From assembly GCA_964251665.1 (NCBI GenBank), contig CAXUKO010000002.1, positions 558,001 through 622,000 on the forward strand: 64,000 bases of DNA, in the 5' to 3' direction. The DNA is from JBBQLG01 sp964251665. Its GTDB lineage: Bacteria > Bacteroidota > Bacteroidia > Cytophagales > Spirosomataceae. The notes under the pieces are model-generated. The model was not told the DNA's origin and searched no databases. It saw only the letters and a program-made list of their open reading frames with translations. How positions within the stretch are numbered: position 1 is the stretch's first letter; the number at the start of each line of letters is the position of its first letter. Positions 1-9,437 of this stretch are shown here, piece after piece. The position numbers were made by a program, and so were the translations under genes.

Positions 1-1
1 A

Positions 2-3000
2 GTCCGCAGCTGCCTGAGCGACCGGTCGAAACCAATGACTATCGCGGTAGTTTCCCCAACGGTGCCAACGGTATCGGTTAAACCGGCCAAGCCGCTGTTC
101 TGCGCGGGTGAATCCGTCACGCTGACAGCCGCCAACTGCAATGGCACGGTACGCTGGAGCAACAATGCAACCGGATCGACGCTCACCTTTATGGCGGTTG
201 AGTCCGGCGACTACTACGCTTACTGTACGCTTGGTAGCTGCAAGAGCGCCAACTCCAATACCATTCGGGTGAACGTTGGCACGACCGGCACAGCCCCAAC
301 GGTAACGGCTTCGGCATTGACAGTCTGCAACGGGGCATCCGTAACTCTGACCGCTGCCAACTGCGCCGGTACGATTCTCTGGTCGGATAACCAGACGGGG
401 CAAAGCGTAACCGTGCTGCCAACGGTTCAGGCGAATGAGTTCTACGCGGTTTGTAAGCCAACCTCAGGCACAGCCTGTGGCAGTCCGAAATCATCGACGG
501 TGAAAATCACGGTGACGACGCCGGGCGTACCAACGGTAACCTGCAGCACCACGGTTATCTGTCCGGGCGAATCGGTGAATCTGGTCGCGGGTAACTGCGT
601 CGGCACGCCAATGTGGAGCACCGGGGCAACAACCCCAACCATTGACGTGAAACCGACAGTGACGACAGGATACACCGTATTCTGTAAAGATGGCGCCTGT
701 GTCAGCCCGACATCGGCCACATACACCATCATGGTGGTTCCTGTGGTAGCACCAACTGTAGCAGTATCGTCCACCAACGTCACCGCCGGGCAGAGTGTCA
801 CGCTGACGGCCACAGGTTGCCCCGGCGTCGTGAGCTGGTCGAACAGCTTAACCGGCTCGACCATCGTCATCAAGCCAACGGCGACTATGACGCTTTACGC
901 CCAGTGTAAATTTCGCACTTGCCTGAGCGATCCATCGGTCAGTGTGAAAGTGAACGTACCGGGTAGCTGCTTGGCAAAAGCCGGTTCGCTGACGACTGAT
1001 ACGCCGTTGATCACCGCCCAGAAAGGCAAGGTGGCAACCATCACCGCGAAGGATGCCGGTGGCCGGTTTGTACCGGCGGGCTACACTGTACTGTATGCGC
1101 TGACCAAAGGTGCTGACCTGGTTGTACAGCAGCTGAGTTCGGCGGCATCGTTCACCATAACGGCGGATACTACGGCGCTCTACACGATTCATACACTGGT
1201 ATACGATAGCAACAAGGCTGATAAAGACTACCTGGATCTGTCGACGGTTCAACTCGGCAAAACGAAGGGATCGGATATCCTGAATACTATTGCCAGCACG
1301 AAAGTCTGCGCCGACCTCGACGTGACGGGGGCGCAGGTGAAGGTGAAATACCTGCCGGCACCCGTGATTGCGACGAACACCTACACTGTCTGCTACGGCG
1401 GAACCGTATCGCTGACCGCAACGGGTTGTAATGGGGTTGTCACGTGGTTCAATCAGTACACGGGTAAGGTACTGAACCTGAAACTCTATGAAACGACCTG
1501 GCAGCGCGCAACCTGTACCGAAAACGGGGTGACGAGTGATTTCTCCAATATGATTGATGTTGAGGTTGTTAACCCAACTGTACCGACGGTGGCCAGTAAC
1601 CGCCTGACGGTCTGCGCCGGTGAGACGGCTACACTGACAGCTGTGGGTTGCGATAAAGGCGTAATCCAATGGTCAACCGGAGCAACGGGTAACAGCATCA
1701 CCGTAACGCCAACTACGGCCCTGAATGAGTTCAAGGCCAAGTGCGCCATCGGCGAGTGCGTGAGTGATTTCTCGCTGCCAGCCAAGGTGAATGTAACGGT
1801 GCCGGTTATCCCAACGATCAGCATAGCGGGTTCGGCAACGGGTGTTACCAGCACGACTACCTGCAACGGTGTACCAATAACGCTGACCGCAGCGGGTTGC
1901 CAGTCGGGTCTGACGGTGCTCTGGTCGAACAACCAGACCGGCACCAGCATCACGGTCACGCCGACTGCCAGCACTACCTATACCGCGCAGTGTTTCTCGA
2001 CAACGAGTTGCATCGGTTCGGCCTCGAAACCGGTCAGCGTGGTGGTAACGCCAACGGTGGCCCAGCCGCAAACGGCCGACCGCGCCAATACCTGTCCGTT
2101 TAAAACGGTTGATCTGACGAAGGGTGTGAGCAGTACGCTGACAGCGGGCAGCGTGTACGAGTACTACACGGATGCGGCCCTGACGACGAAAGTGGCCTCG
2201 CCAACGGCGGTGCTGACGTCCGGTACGTACTATGTAGTTGAGAAATCGGCTGCGGGTTGCTACAGTTTGCCGGGCATTATTCACGTGCAGATTACGACCT
2301 GTGACCAGCAGGTAGCCTGCGCGCAGAATCCGATTACGGTAAATGCCGGTATCGATGCTACGGTCTGTGCCGCCAAAGACTACAAACTGTCGGGTCAGAC
2401 TACGGGAACGGTGGCTTCGGTCTACTGGACCACATCGGGTACGGGTACCTTCAACGATCCATTCTCGCCAACGGCTACCTACACCGCTTCGCTGAAGGAC
2501 GTGCAGACGGGTGTGGTATCGCTGACGCTGACGGCGAAGTCGAACAACGCGACTTGCCCGGCGGTATCAGATGCCATGTCGCTTACCGTCACCGGCATCA
2601 AAACCGTACCGGTAGCGAAAGTGATCGGCGCAACGAGCTTCTGCTTCGGTGACTCGGTAACGCTGCAGGCCGACGCTGGCTACACCTACAAGTGGAGCAC
2701 GAAAGCAACGACCCAGAAAATAGTCGTGAAAACCAGCGGTACCTATACCGTAACGCTGTTCGACGCCAATGGCTGTAGTTCGGTACCGTCGGAGCCGGTG
2801 ACGATTGTCGTGAACGAACCGGCACCAACACCCGTCGTGGCGAACATTCGCAACATCTGTCCCGAAACAACGGTAGACCTTAACCGGGCTATTGTTGGGA
2901 CAACCGCAGCGGGTACGACCTACGAGTTCCGGCTTGGTGCACTGCCTGCGGGTGGCCTCATCTCGGGTCATGTCGTGAACGGGCCGGGTACGGTGTATGT

Positions 3001-5710
3001 CTACGCCAAAACGGCGCAGGGTTGCTATAGTCTGCCGGGCATCGTGACCGTGAGCGTGTTCAACTGCAAAGGCGACACCCTCAAGGCCGACGTAAGTATC
3101 GCCAAAACAGCCGACCGCACGATTGTGAAACCTGGTACGCCGGTTAAATACACCATCCGGGTGAAGAACAATGGTCCGGCCATCGCCCGCCGTATCGACA
3201 TCCGCGATGTGCTGCCAACGGGCCTGTCGCTGGTGCCGGGTGCTACGAACTTCAAACTGAGCAACGGCATCATCACCCGCCGGTTCGACAGTCTGGCGGT
3301 TGGTCAGAGCGATTCGATCACCTTCCTGGCTAACGTAACGATAAAAGGACCGATTGTGAATAAAGCGCTGATCACCTACACCGATCTGCTCGATCCAATC
3401 GCCAAGAACGATACGTCGAGCGTGACGGTACGTGATACGTCGAGTGCCGTAGGGCTACCGGTGGCGACTGGTCTGGCTAAAAATCTGGTGAGTGCGAAAT
3501 TTACCAGCGACACGACCTTCGATGCTACCTACGCCTTCTACGTCCGCAACTACGGCAGCACCACGCTGACCAACGTGAAGATCACGGATAACCTGAGCCG
3601 CGTCTTCGCTACGCACACGATTCAGAAGGTGACGGTCACGACCGAAACCGGTTCGACGCTGAAACCAAGTTCGACCTTCACCGGTACGGGTACGGCCATT
3701 CAGTTGCTCGACTCGACGAACAGTACGCTGGCGGCCGGTGCGAACCAGTCCGTTCAGCTGACGGTAAGTGTGCGGGTGAACAAAGCCGACACGACCCGCA
3801 GCTTCGCCAACACGGCACTGGTAACGGCGCTGAACTCGGGTACGCTGTTGCAGGACAACTCGGTGGCTGGTGCCAACCCTGACCCAGACAACGATGGGAA
3901 TCCGAATAACAACAGCGGGGCTACGGTATTCAGATTGCAGGCAGCATCGGCTCCGCAACTGGGTGTCGCCCTGGCCGTGGTACGCGCCGTGAAACAGCCG
4001 GATAATAGTTATAACGTGACTTACAAGGTGACGGTCAAAAACTACAGCACGGTAAAACTGACGAACGTAAGCCTGCTCGATTCGTTGAGCAACACCTTCA
4101 AAGCGCCCGTTACCTACACGGTGGTGAGTCCGCCGAAGGTTGGGCCTGGCAGTGGTCTGGTTCCTGTGAGCGAATACAACGGCAGCACGGTTCCGTACTT
4201 CCTCTTCAGTGGGGGCAGTACGCTGGCCGCCGGGGCTACCGACTCGCTGACGTTCATCGTCAATGTGAAGCCCGGCGCTACTGTCGGACCGTTCTACAGC
4301 AGTGTGTACGCGTCGGCTAAACCGGAGAGCAGCACCGTAGTCGTCCGCGACCTGTCGAATAACGGTTTCGATCCGACACCAGCCGGGGCTGTGCCAACAC
4401 CGGTGAGCTTTAACCTGCCTGTCGCGCTGGTCGGTGTCGCCAAGTCGGTGGGTACGCCAACGCGGGTTGAGGATGGGGTATATGACATACCGTATACCAT
4501 CCGGGTAGCCAACGCCGGTTCGGTGGCACTGAAGAATGTACAGGTCATTGACAACCTGAACAAGACCTTCGGCCACGGGGCGCTCATCGTGAGCAACGTA
4601 ATAGCCGTGACTGCCGATGCGGGTCTGACCGTTAATCCGGGTTACTCGGGGCAGGGTCTGCTGACAAGTATGCTGAAAGATAGCCTGAGTACACTGCCGG
4701 TTGGGGCCAGCCGGAGCCTGAGCTTCACCGTACGGGTGAACGTGAAGAACGCCGACTCGCTGCGCTTCTATAACTCGGCCATTGCACTTGCTACTCCGGT
4801 AGACGGCAGTCTGGCGGTACGCGATACCTCGACGAGCGGTATTAACCCGGACCCGGACAATGACCTTGATCCGCGCAACAACAGTACGCCAACCGCTATC
4901 ACGCTAAACGGTGTGCCGGGTGATCCGCACCTGGGTCTGGCGTTGTCCATCCGCGATACGGTCCGGCAGCAGAACGGTACCTACAACGTCACCTACCGCG
5001 TTGTCGTCCGAAACTACGGCACGCAGGCACTGGCCAACGTACTGCTGACCGATACCCTGTCGAAGGTGTTCAGTCCGCTGACCGGTGCCAGTTACACGAT
5101 GGTTGGAACGCCGAAAGCCTCGGCGGGCAGTCAGCTGAAACTGAATCCGCTCTTCAACGGAGTCGGCGATACGCGGCTTACCCTGGCCGACAGCAGCAGT
5201 AAACTGGCCGTCGGCAAAGTCGATACGCTGTTGATTACCATCAATGTATCGACGACCGGCAAGACCAGTACGTTCCTGAATACGGTATACGGCGCGGCCA
5301 AGTCTGGTACGGTAGTTGTTACCGATCTGTCAACAAATGGTCTGAATCCTGACCTGAATGGCAACGGAAACCCATCGGATACGAACGAAAGTCAGCCTAC
5401 ACCGCTGGTGCTGACAGTCACACCGCTGGCTGATCTCTTCATACCGGAAGGCTTCTCGCCCAACAATGATGGAATCAACGACTACTTCGTCATTCAGGGA
5501 ACACAGGGCCTGACGGTTCACCTCGAAGTCTTTAACCGCTGGGGCCATGTCGTTTACAAGAGCGACGACTACAAGAACGACTGGAACGGTACCTCTAACA
5601 CGGGTGTGCTGAATGGCGACGCACAGGGACTGCCGGAAGGAACGTACTTCTACCTCGTCCGACTGAGTGATGGCCGCGAGTTTGTACGCTACATGACCAT
5701 TAACCGCTAA
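2..5710 (+). CDS. Giant secreted adhesin, T9SS type B substrate (5' end outside window)
   Basis: The reading frame is open to the left edge, and the codons before the first ATG (position 35) already encode repeat sequence, so the gene starts outside the window. About 1,900 residues are visible. Residues 1-300 and 460-700 (counted from position 35) are Ig/PKD-like units of about 80 residues, with paired cysteines and a VTLTA...W motif. From about residue 1018 come five DUF11-like modules (Y-x-I-x-V-x-N-x-G pattern). The last 90 residues form a gliding-motility-associated C-terminal domain (GFSPNNDGINDYF, FNRWG, W-N-G, P-x-G-T-Y-F-Y), the type B sorting signal for the type IX secretion system. 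I infer a cell-surface adhesin exported across the outer membrane. PorP/SprF follows 5 bp downstream, the usual partner of type B substrates. The ligand cannot be read from the sequence. Confidence 0.93.
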   Translation, partial: VRSCLSDRSKPMTIAVVSPTVPTVSVKPAKPLFCAGESVTLTAANCNGTVRWSNNATGSTLTFMAVESGDYYAYCTLGSCKSANSNTIRVNVGTTGTAPTVTASALTVCNGASVTLTAANCAGTILWSDNQTGQSVTVLPTVQANEFYAVCKPTSGTACGSPKSSTVKITVTTPGVPTVTCSTTVICPGESVNLVAGNCVGTPMWSTGATTPTIDVKPTVTTGYTVFCKDGACVSPTSATYTIMVVPVVAPTVAVSSTNVTAGQSVTLTATGCPGVVSWSNSLTGSTIVIKPTATMTLYAQCKFRTCLSDPSVSVKVNVPGSCLAKAGSLTTDTPLITAQKGKVATITAKDAGGRFVPAGYTVLYALTKGADLVVQQLSSAASFTITADTTALYTIHTLVYDSNKADKDYLDLSTVQLGKTKGSDILNTIASTKVCADLDVTGAQVKVKYLPAPVIATNTYTVCYGGTVSLTATGCNGVVTWFNQYTGKVLNLKLYETTWQRATCTENGVTSDFSNMIDVEVVNPTVPTVASNRLTVCAGETATLTAVGCDKGVIQWSTGATGNSITVTPTTALNEFKAKCAIGECVSDFSLPAKVNVTVPVIPTISIAGSATGVTSTTTCNGVPITLTAAGCQSGLTVLWSNNQTGTSITVTPTASTTYTAQCFSTTSCIGSASKPVSVVVTPTVAQPQTADRANTCPFKTVDLTKGVSSTLTAGSVYEYYTDAALTTKVASPTAVLTSGTYYVVEKSAAGCYSLPGIIHVQITTCDQQVACAQNPITVNAGIDATVCAAKDYKLSGQTTGTVASVYWTTSGTGTFNDPFSPTATYTASLKDVQTGVVSLTLTAKSNNATCPAVSDAMSLTVTGIKTVPVAKVIGATSFCFGDSVTLQADAGYTYKWSTKATTQKIVVKTSGTYTVTLFDANGCSSVPSEPVTIVVNEPAPTPVVANIRNICPETTVDLNRAIVGTTAAGTTYEFRLGALPAGGLISGHVVNGPGTVYVYAKTAQGCYSLPGIVTVSVFNCKGDTLKADVSIAKTADRTIVKPGTPVKYTIRVKNNGPAIARRIDIRDVLPTGLSLVPGATNFKLSNGIITRRFDSLAVGQSDSITFLANVTIKGPIVNKALITYTDLLDPIAKNDTSSVTVRDTSSAVGLPVATGLAKNLVSAKFTSDTTFDATYAFYVRNYGSTTLTNVKITDNLSRVFATHTIQKVTVTTETGSTLKPSSTFTGTGTAIQLLDSTNSTLAAGANQSVQLTVSVRVNKADTTRSFANTALVTALNSGTLLQDNSVAGANPDPDNDGNPNNNSGATVFRLQAASAPQLGVALAVVRAVKQPDNSYNVTYKVTVKNYSTVKLTNVSLLDSLSNTFKAPVTYTVVSPPKVGPGSGLVPVSEYNGSTVPYFLFSGGSTLAAGATDSLTFIVNVKPGATVGPFYSSVYASAKPESSTVVVRDLSNNGFDPTPAGAVPTPVSFNLPVALVGVAKSVGTPTRVEDGVYDIPYTIRVANAGSVALKNVQVIDNLNKTFGHGALIVSNVIAVTADAGLTVNPGYSGQGLLTSMLKDSLSTLPVGASRSLSFTVRVNVKNADSLRFYNSAIALATPVDGSLAVRDTSTSGINPDPDNDLDPRNNSTPTAITLNGVPGDPHLGLALSIRDTVRQQNGTYNVTYRVVVRNYGTQALANVLLTDTLSKVFSPLTGASYTMVGTPKASAGSQLKLNPLFNGVGDTRLTLADSSSKLAVGKVDTLLITINVSTTGKTSTFLNTVYGAAKSGTVVVTDLSTNGLNPDLNGNGNPSDTNESQPTPLVLTVTPLADLFIPEGFSPNNDGINDYFVIQGTQGLTVHLEVFNRWGHVVYKSDDYKNDWNGTSNTGVLNGDAQGLPEGTYFYLVRLSDGREFVRYMTINR

Positions 5711-5715
5711 TAGTG

Positions 5716-6696
5716 ATGTTTACCAAACACTCTTTCAAACTCTGGGCAGGTGTACTGCTGCTGGCCTTCGGGGCCGGCAGCAGTCAGGTCCGGGCGCAGC
5801 AGGACAAAATGTTCTCGCAGTACATGTTTAACATGATGGCGCTCAACCCGGCTTACGCCGGCAGCCGCGACGTGCTGAGCATGACGGCTCTTTACCGGGC
5901 GCAGATGATTGGTATTGAGGGTGCCCCCCAGACGGCCACCTTCACCGCTGATATGCCTATCAACAACGAGCGGGTAGGTGTTGGGCTACAACTGAGCAAC
6001 GATAAAATCGGACTTATCAACCAGACCGGTGCGTACCTGTCCTACGCCTTCCGCATCAAACTCGGCGAACGCTCGACGCTGGCGCTGGGGTTGCAGGGCG
6101 GTGCCCTGAGCTACCGGGCCAACTACAGCGAAGCCCTGCTAACACCCGGTGGAGTAGGGCCGGTGGACCCGGCTTTTGCGCAGAACTTCAGCAAGATTCT
6201 GCCCAACTTCGGTACGGGGATTTATGTGAGCAACGACCGGGGTTACTTTGGTTTATCTGTGCCATATCTACTGAAAAACCGGATTTCTGATTATGAAACG
6301 CCTACGTCCCGCGCCACTCTGCGTCGGCACGCCTATGGTACGGCCGGGTTCGTGATCGGACTGAGCCCAACGATCAAGATTAAACCGTCTTTTCTGGTGA
6401 AATACGCCGAAGGGGCTCCGCTGGGAATTGATGGTAACGTCAACCTCTGGTTTAACGACCGGATTGCGATTGGTACCTCGTTCCGTAAAAACCAGTTTTA
6501 TTCCTGGAATAACGACAGCAATGACGCCATCGTCGGCATGGTGGAACTTCAGATAAGCGATCAACTGCGGCTGGGCTATGCCTTCGACCGGACACTGAAT
6601 AACCTGAAAACGTACGGGCCTAATTCGCACGAGTTTATGCTGCGGTACGAATTCGGTTTTGGTAAGAGTAAGATCCTGACACCCCGTTATTTCTGA
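5716..6696 (+). CDS. PorP/SprF family type IX secretion outer-membrane protein
   Basis: About 326 residues. A signal peptide ends at VRAQ, followed by the family hallmark (QDKMFSQYMFN..LNPAYAGSRD) and then an amphipathic beta-strand pattern ending in an aromatic residue. The family forms outer-membrane barrels needed for secretion or surface attachment of type B T9SS substrates (SprF for SprB). I chose ATG at 5716; an in-frame GTG lies directly before it at 5713. It begins 5 bp after the stop of the giant adhesin, so the two are almost certainly co-transcribed and this is probably that adhesin's dedicated partner. A hairpin with a T-run follows 30 bp downstream. Confidence 0.93.
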   Translation: MFTKHSFKLWAGVLLLAFGAGSSQVRAQQDKMFSQYMFNMMALNPAYAGSRDVLSMTALYRAQMIGIEGAPQTATFTADMPINNERVGVGLQLSNDKIGLINQTGAYLSYAFRIKLGERSTLALGLQGGALSYRANYSEALLTPGGVGPVDPAFAQNFSKILPNFGTGIYVSNDRGYFGLSVPYLLKNRISDYETPTSRATLRRHAYGTAGFVIGLSPTIKIKPSFLVKYAEGAPLGIDGNVNLWFNDRIAIGTSFRKNQFYSWNNDSNDAIVGMVELQISDQLRLGYAFDRTLNNLKTYGPNSHEFMLRYEFGFGKSKILTPRYF

Positions 6697-6724
6697 TCGT
6701 TTTCGGCGCAGTATTTGCTACAGC

Positions 6725-6770
6725 AAAAGGTATATTCATTGACGTTCGCGTCGGGAATATGCCTTTTTTT
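6725..6770 (+). terminator. Rho-independent terminator after PorP/SprF
   Basis: A 13-bp stem (6725-6737 with 6754-6766, one G-U pair) has a small nested hairpin (gacg-ttcg-cgtc, 6741-6752) in its loop and a run of eight T at 6763-6770. It separates the adhesin-PorP pair from the OmpA-type gene. Confidence 0.8.
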
Positions 6771-6811
6771 CGTGTTTAACCCCATCGTTCGCCCTTCAAT
6801 CGTTCTTACCT

Positions 6812-9205
6812 ATGCTTCGTTTTACGTTCATTTGTTTGCTCACGCTGTCGCTGGGGAAACCGGTGCTGGCGCAATCGCTGCTGAAACAGGCCGACCAGCA
6901 ATTTGATCAGCTGGCTTATACCAAAGCTACCGAACTATACGAACAACTGCTGCACTCATCCACTCCTCTGACCGAAGGTGAACTACGGGCCGTACGCGCT
7001 AAACTGGCCTATGGCTACCGGCAGCTTCGGGACGCGCCAAACGCCGAAAAAGCGTACCGTGAGTTGATCAGTGGGGGAGACCTGCCCACCGAATACGCCG
7101 ACAGCTATCTGTACTACGCGCAGGCGCTGGCCACTAATGGTAAGTACAAGGAAGCGCAGGCGGTTTATGAAACCTACAACACCTATCGCAAGGACGATCC
7201 ACGGAGTCCGACATTCACCAAACTCTACCGCGATGTGACGGTACTGGCCAAAAACGCGGGCAGCTATAAGGTGAGTTTTCTGGATGTGAACACCAACAAA
7301 GCCGAATTCAGCCCGGTTTATTACCGGAATGGGCTGGTATTTGTATCGTCCGGTGGGGGTGGGGGCGGCACAAAGCGGATTTTTAACTGGAACAACACGC
7401 CGTTTCTTGACCTGTTTTACGCCCCCGATGTGGCCGCCCTGAAAGACGATGCACCGGCCACGCTGGGTGGATCGAAAGCGAAAAAAGCCGCTGCCCGCGC
7501 CAAAACGAGCCGGATGCTGGGCCGGGATGACTACACCGCGTCAACGTCCAACGATTCGCGGACGGTGGGCTTCTATGGCGGCAGCAATGTAACGGCGGGA
7601 TTAGGCTACTACGATACCCCCGTAACGGAATCGGATCAGTTCAGCAAAACGCTCAATTCCAAGTACCATGAAGGCCCGGCGACCTTCACTCGTGACGGGG
7701 CCAGGGTGATCTTCACGCGTAACAACTACAACAACGGCAAATACCGCGAGAGCAGCGACGGCATTAATAAACTCAAACTCTATACGGCCACCCAGACGAA
7801 TGGTAATTGGGAAGACGTGGCAGAACTGCCCTTTAACAGCGATGAATACTCGACCGGGCACCCGTCGCTGAGTAAAGACGATAAACTGCTTTATTTTGCG
7901 TCGGACATGCCGGGTGGATTTGGCGGCACGGATATTTACGTCAGCCGCTGGGATGGGAAAGGCTGGGGCGCACCGGTTAACCTGGGTAGTACGGTCAATA
8001 CAAAGGGTAGCGAAATGTTTCCCTACGTAGATCAGAAGGGGAACCTTTACTTCGCGTCGGATGGCCATGCGGGCCTCGGCGGGCTGGATATTTTCTTTGC
8101 TCAGTTAGTCAATACCGGCGAAAAGGCGCTGGCGGTGCAGAACCTCGGCGAACCCATCAATTCGAGTAAAGATGATTTTGGCTTAGTGACCGACGGCGAA
8201 CGGAAAGGGGGCTTCTTCAGCAGCAACCGCAAAAACGGCGGGGCCGACGATGATATTTACCGGTTCACCCGCGAGGGACCCATTTACCCCTGCCGCGAAC
8301 TGATCGTGAATGTGTACGATGCCCAGACGAAGGCACCCCTCGAAAACAGCCTGGTTGAGGTAGAAAACAAGGACGGCCTGAGCGAGAAAAAACAGCTCAA
8401 AACGGATGGTGAAGGCAACATCCGGCTTTGCTTAGATGCCGATGGCGACTTCAGGTTTGTGGCGGTACACACCGGTTATGTGGATAATCAGATTGGTTTC
8501 TCGACCCGGGGTCTCGATGATGATAAGCCTTCCCGCTTAGACATTCCGCTGGGGCAACCCGTCTGGGAGGTGGCCCGCCCAACCACCTTACTGCCCGTCG
8601 TGCGGGGCCGGGTGACGGCTCAAAAAACCAAAAAACCCCTGGCCGGTGTACAGGTCATCATCATCAGTGATTGCGACAGTAGTCGGCAGGAAGCGATGAC
8701 CAATTCTGATGGCCTATACGAGTTCAAAACGCAACTCGGCTGCGATTACACCTTTGAGGCCCGGAAAGCCAACATGGGTACAACGGGCGGGCATCTCTAC
8801 CGCAACGGGATCGGTTCGCCCGATATTACCATGTTCCGCAAGGGCGATGTGATTAAAATTGATAACATCTACTACGACCTCGATAAGTCGGATATTCGTC
8901 CTGAAGCCGCTGCCGAATTGGACAAACTGGTCGAGCTGATGCAGAAATACCCGTCCATGAAAATCGAAATGCGGTCGCATACCGATAGCCGGGCATCGGC
9001 CCAGTACAACAAAGTGTTATCGGCAAACCGGGCTAAAACGGTTGTTGCCTACCTGAAAACGAAAGGTATTCCGGCCCGGCGGCTGACGGCCAACGGCTAC
9101 GGCGAAACCATGCCCGTTAACAAGTGTAAAGACGGGATGAACTGCACCGAAGAAGAGTATCAGCTGAACCGCCGGACTGAGATTAAGATTCTGGCGGTCG
9201 AGTAG
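6812..9205 (+). CDS. PorE-like OmpA family protein (TPR, beta-propeller, regulatory-like and OmpA domains)
   Basis: 797 residues. A signal peptide ends at VLAQ. Next come TPR-like helices (about residues 25-150), PD40/WD40-type propeller repeats (about 165-485, with ..GHPSLSKDDKLLYFASD.. and GGTDIY motifs), one or two carboxypeptidase-regulatory-like beta-sandwiches (about 500-670), and a C-terminal OmpA domain (about 690-797) with the peptidoglycan-binding pattern (SHTDSRAS ... LSANRAKTVV). This domain order is that of PorE, which anchors the T9SS to peptidoglycan, and of related OmpA proteins next to PorP/SprF genes. No lipobox cysteine is visible, so unlike PorE it may be a soluble periplasmic protein. 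It lies between two PorP/SprF genes, supporting a role in the same secretion apparatus. Confidence 0.88.
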   Translation: MLRFTFICLLTLSLGKPVLAQSLLKQADQQFDQLAYTKATELYEQLLHSSTPLTEGELRAVRAKLAYGYRQLRDAPNAEKAYRELISGGDLPTEYADSYLYYAQALATNGKYKEAQAVYETYNTYRKDDPRSPTFTKLYRDVTVLAKNAGSYKVSFLDVNTNKAEFSPVYYRNGLVFVSSGGGGGGTKRIFNWNNTPFLDLFYAPDVAALKDDAPATLGGSKAKKAAARAKTSRMLGRDDYTASTSNDSRTVGFYGGSNVTAGLGYYDTPVTESDQFSKTLNSKYHEGPATFTRDGARVIFTRNNYNNGKYRESSDGINKLKLYTATQTNGNWEDVAELPFNSDEYSTGHPSLSKDDKLLYFASDMPGGFGGTDIYVSRWDGKGWGAPVNLGSTVNTKGSEMFPYVDQKGNLYFASDGHAGLGGLDIFFAQLVNTGEKALAVQNLGEPINSSKDDFGLVTDGERKGGFFSSNRKNGGADDDIYRFTREGPIYPCRELIVNVYDAQTKAPLENSLVEVENKDGLSEKKQLKTDGEGNIRLCLDADGDFRFVAVHTGYVDNQIGFSTRGLDDDKPSRLDIPLGQPVWEVARPTTLLPVVRGRVTAQKTKKPLAGVQVIIISDCDSSRQEAMTNSDGLYEFKTQLGCDYTFEARKANMGTTGGHLYRNGIGSPDITMFRKGDVIKIDNIYYDLDKSDIRPEAAAELDKLVELMQKYPSMKIEMRSHTDSRASAQYNKVLSANRAKTVVAYLKTKGIPARRLTANGYGETMPVNKCKDGMNCTEEEYQLNRRTEIKILAVE

Positions 9206-9226
9206 CCATTTTCTGCCTACTACCGA

Positions 9227-9287
9227 AATCCCGGCTGGTTGTCTATTGCCCGAAAGTCCGCTTTCGCTCAGACAACCAGCCGGGATT
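9227..9287 (+). terminator. Long hairpin after the OmpA-type gene, probable terminator
   Basis: A perfect 18-bp stem (9227-9244 with 9270-9287) encloses a second small hairpin (cgaaag-tccg-ctttcg, 9251-9266). A short T-rich stretch follows, without a long T-run. It lies 21 bp after the stop of the OmpA-type gene. Confidence 0.65.
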
Positions 9288-9437
9288 CGCTTATTTTAAG
9301 GGTATTATGGGATCAGCTTTACGCTGCAACCAGCTCGCAGAGCCATGAGCTACTCCCGAATTCATGCTATTTTAACCTGCCCCCGATTGGATTTACGCCG
9401 GAAACCCGCCAATTTCAACCTTTATCTAACTACATCT

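Noticed and set aside
3455..4576. 373-codon minus-strand open frame inside the first adhesin
   Set aside because: It is antisense to repeat-rich coding sequence with strong codon bias; no motif or start signal supports it.
9345..9437. Longer N-terminus for the second PorP/SprF protein
   Set aside because: The extra 31 residues are non-conserved and would bury the signal peptide that begins at 9438.
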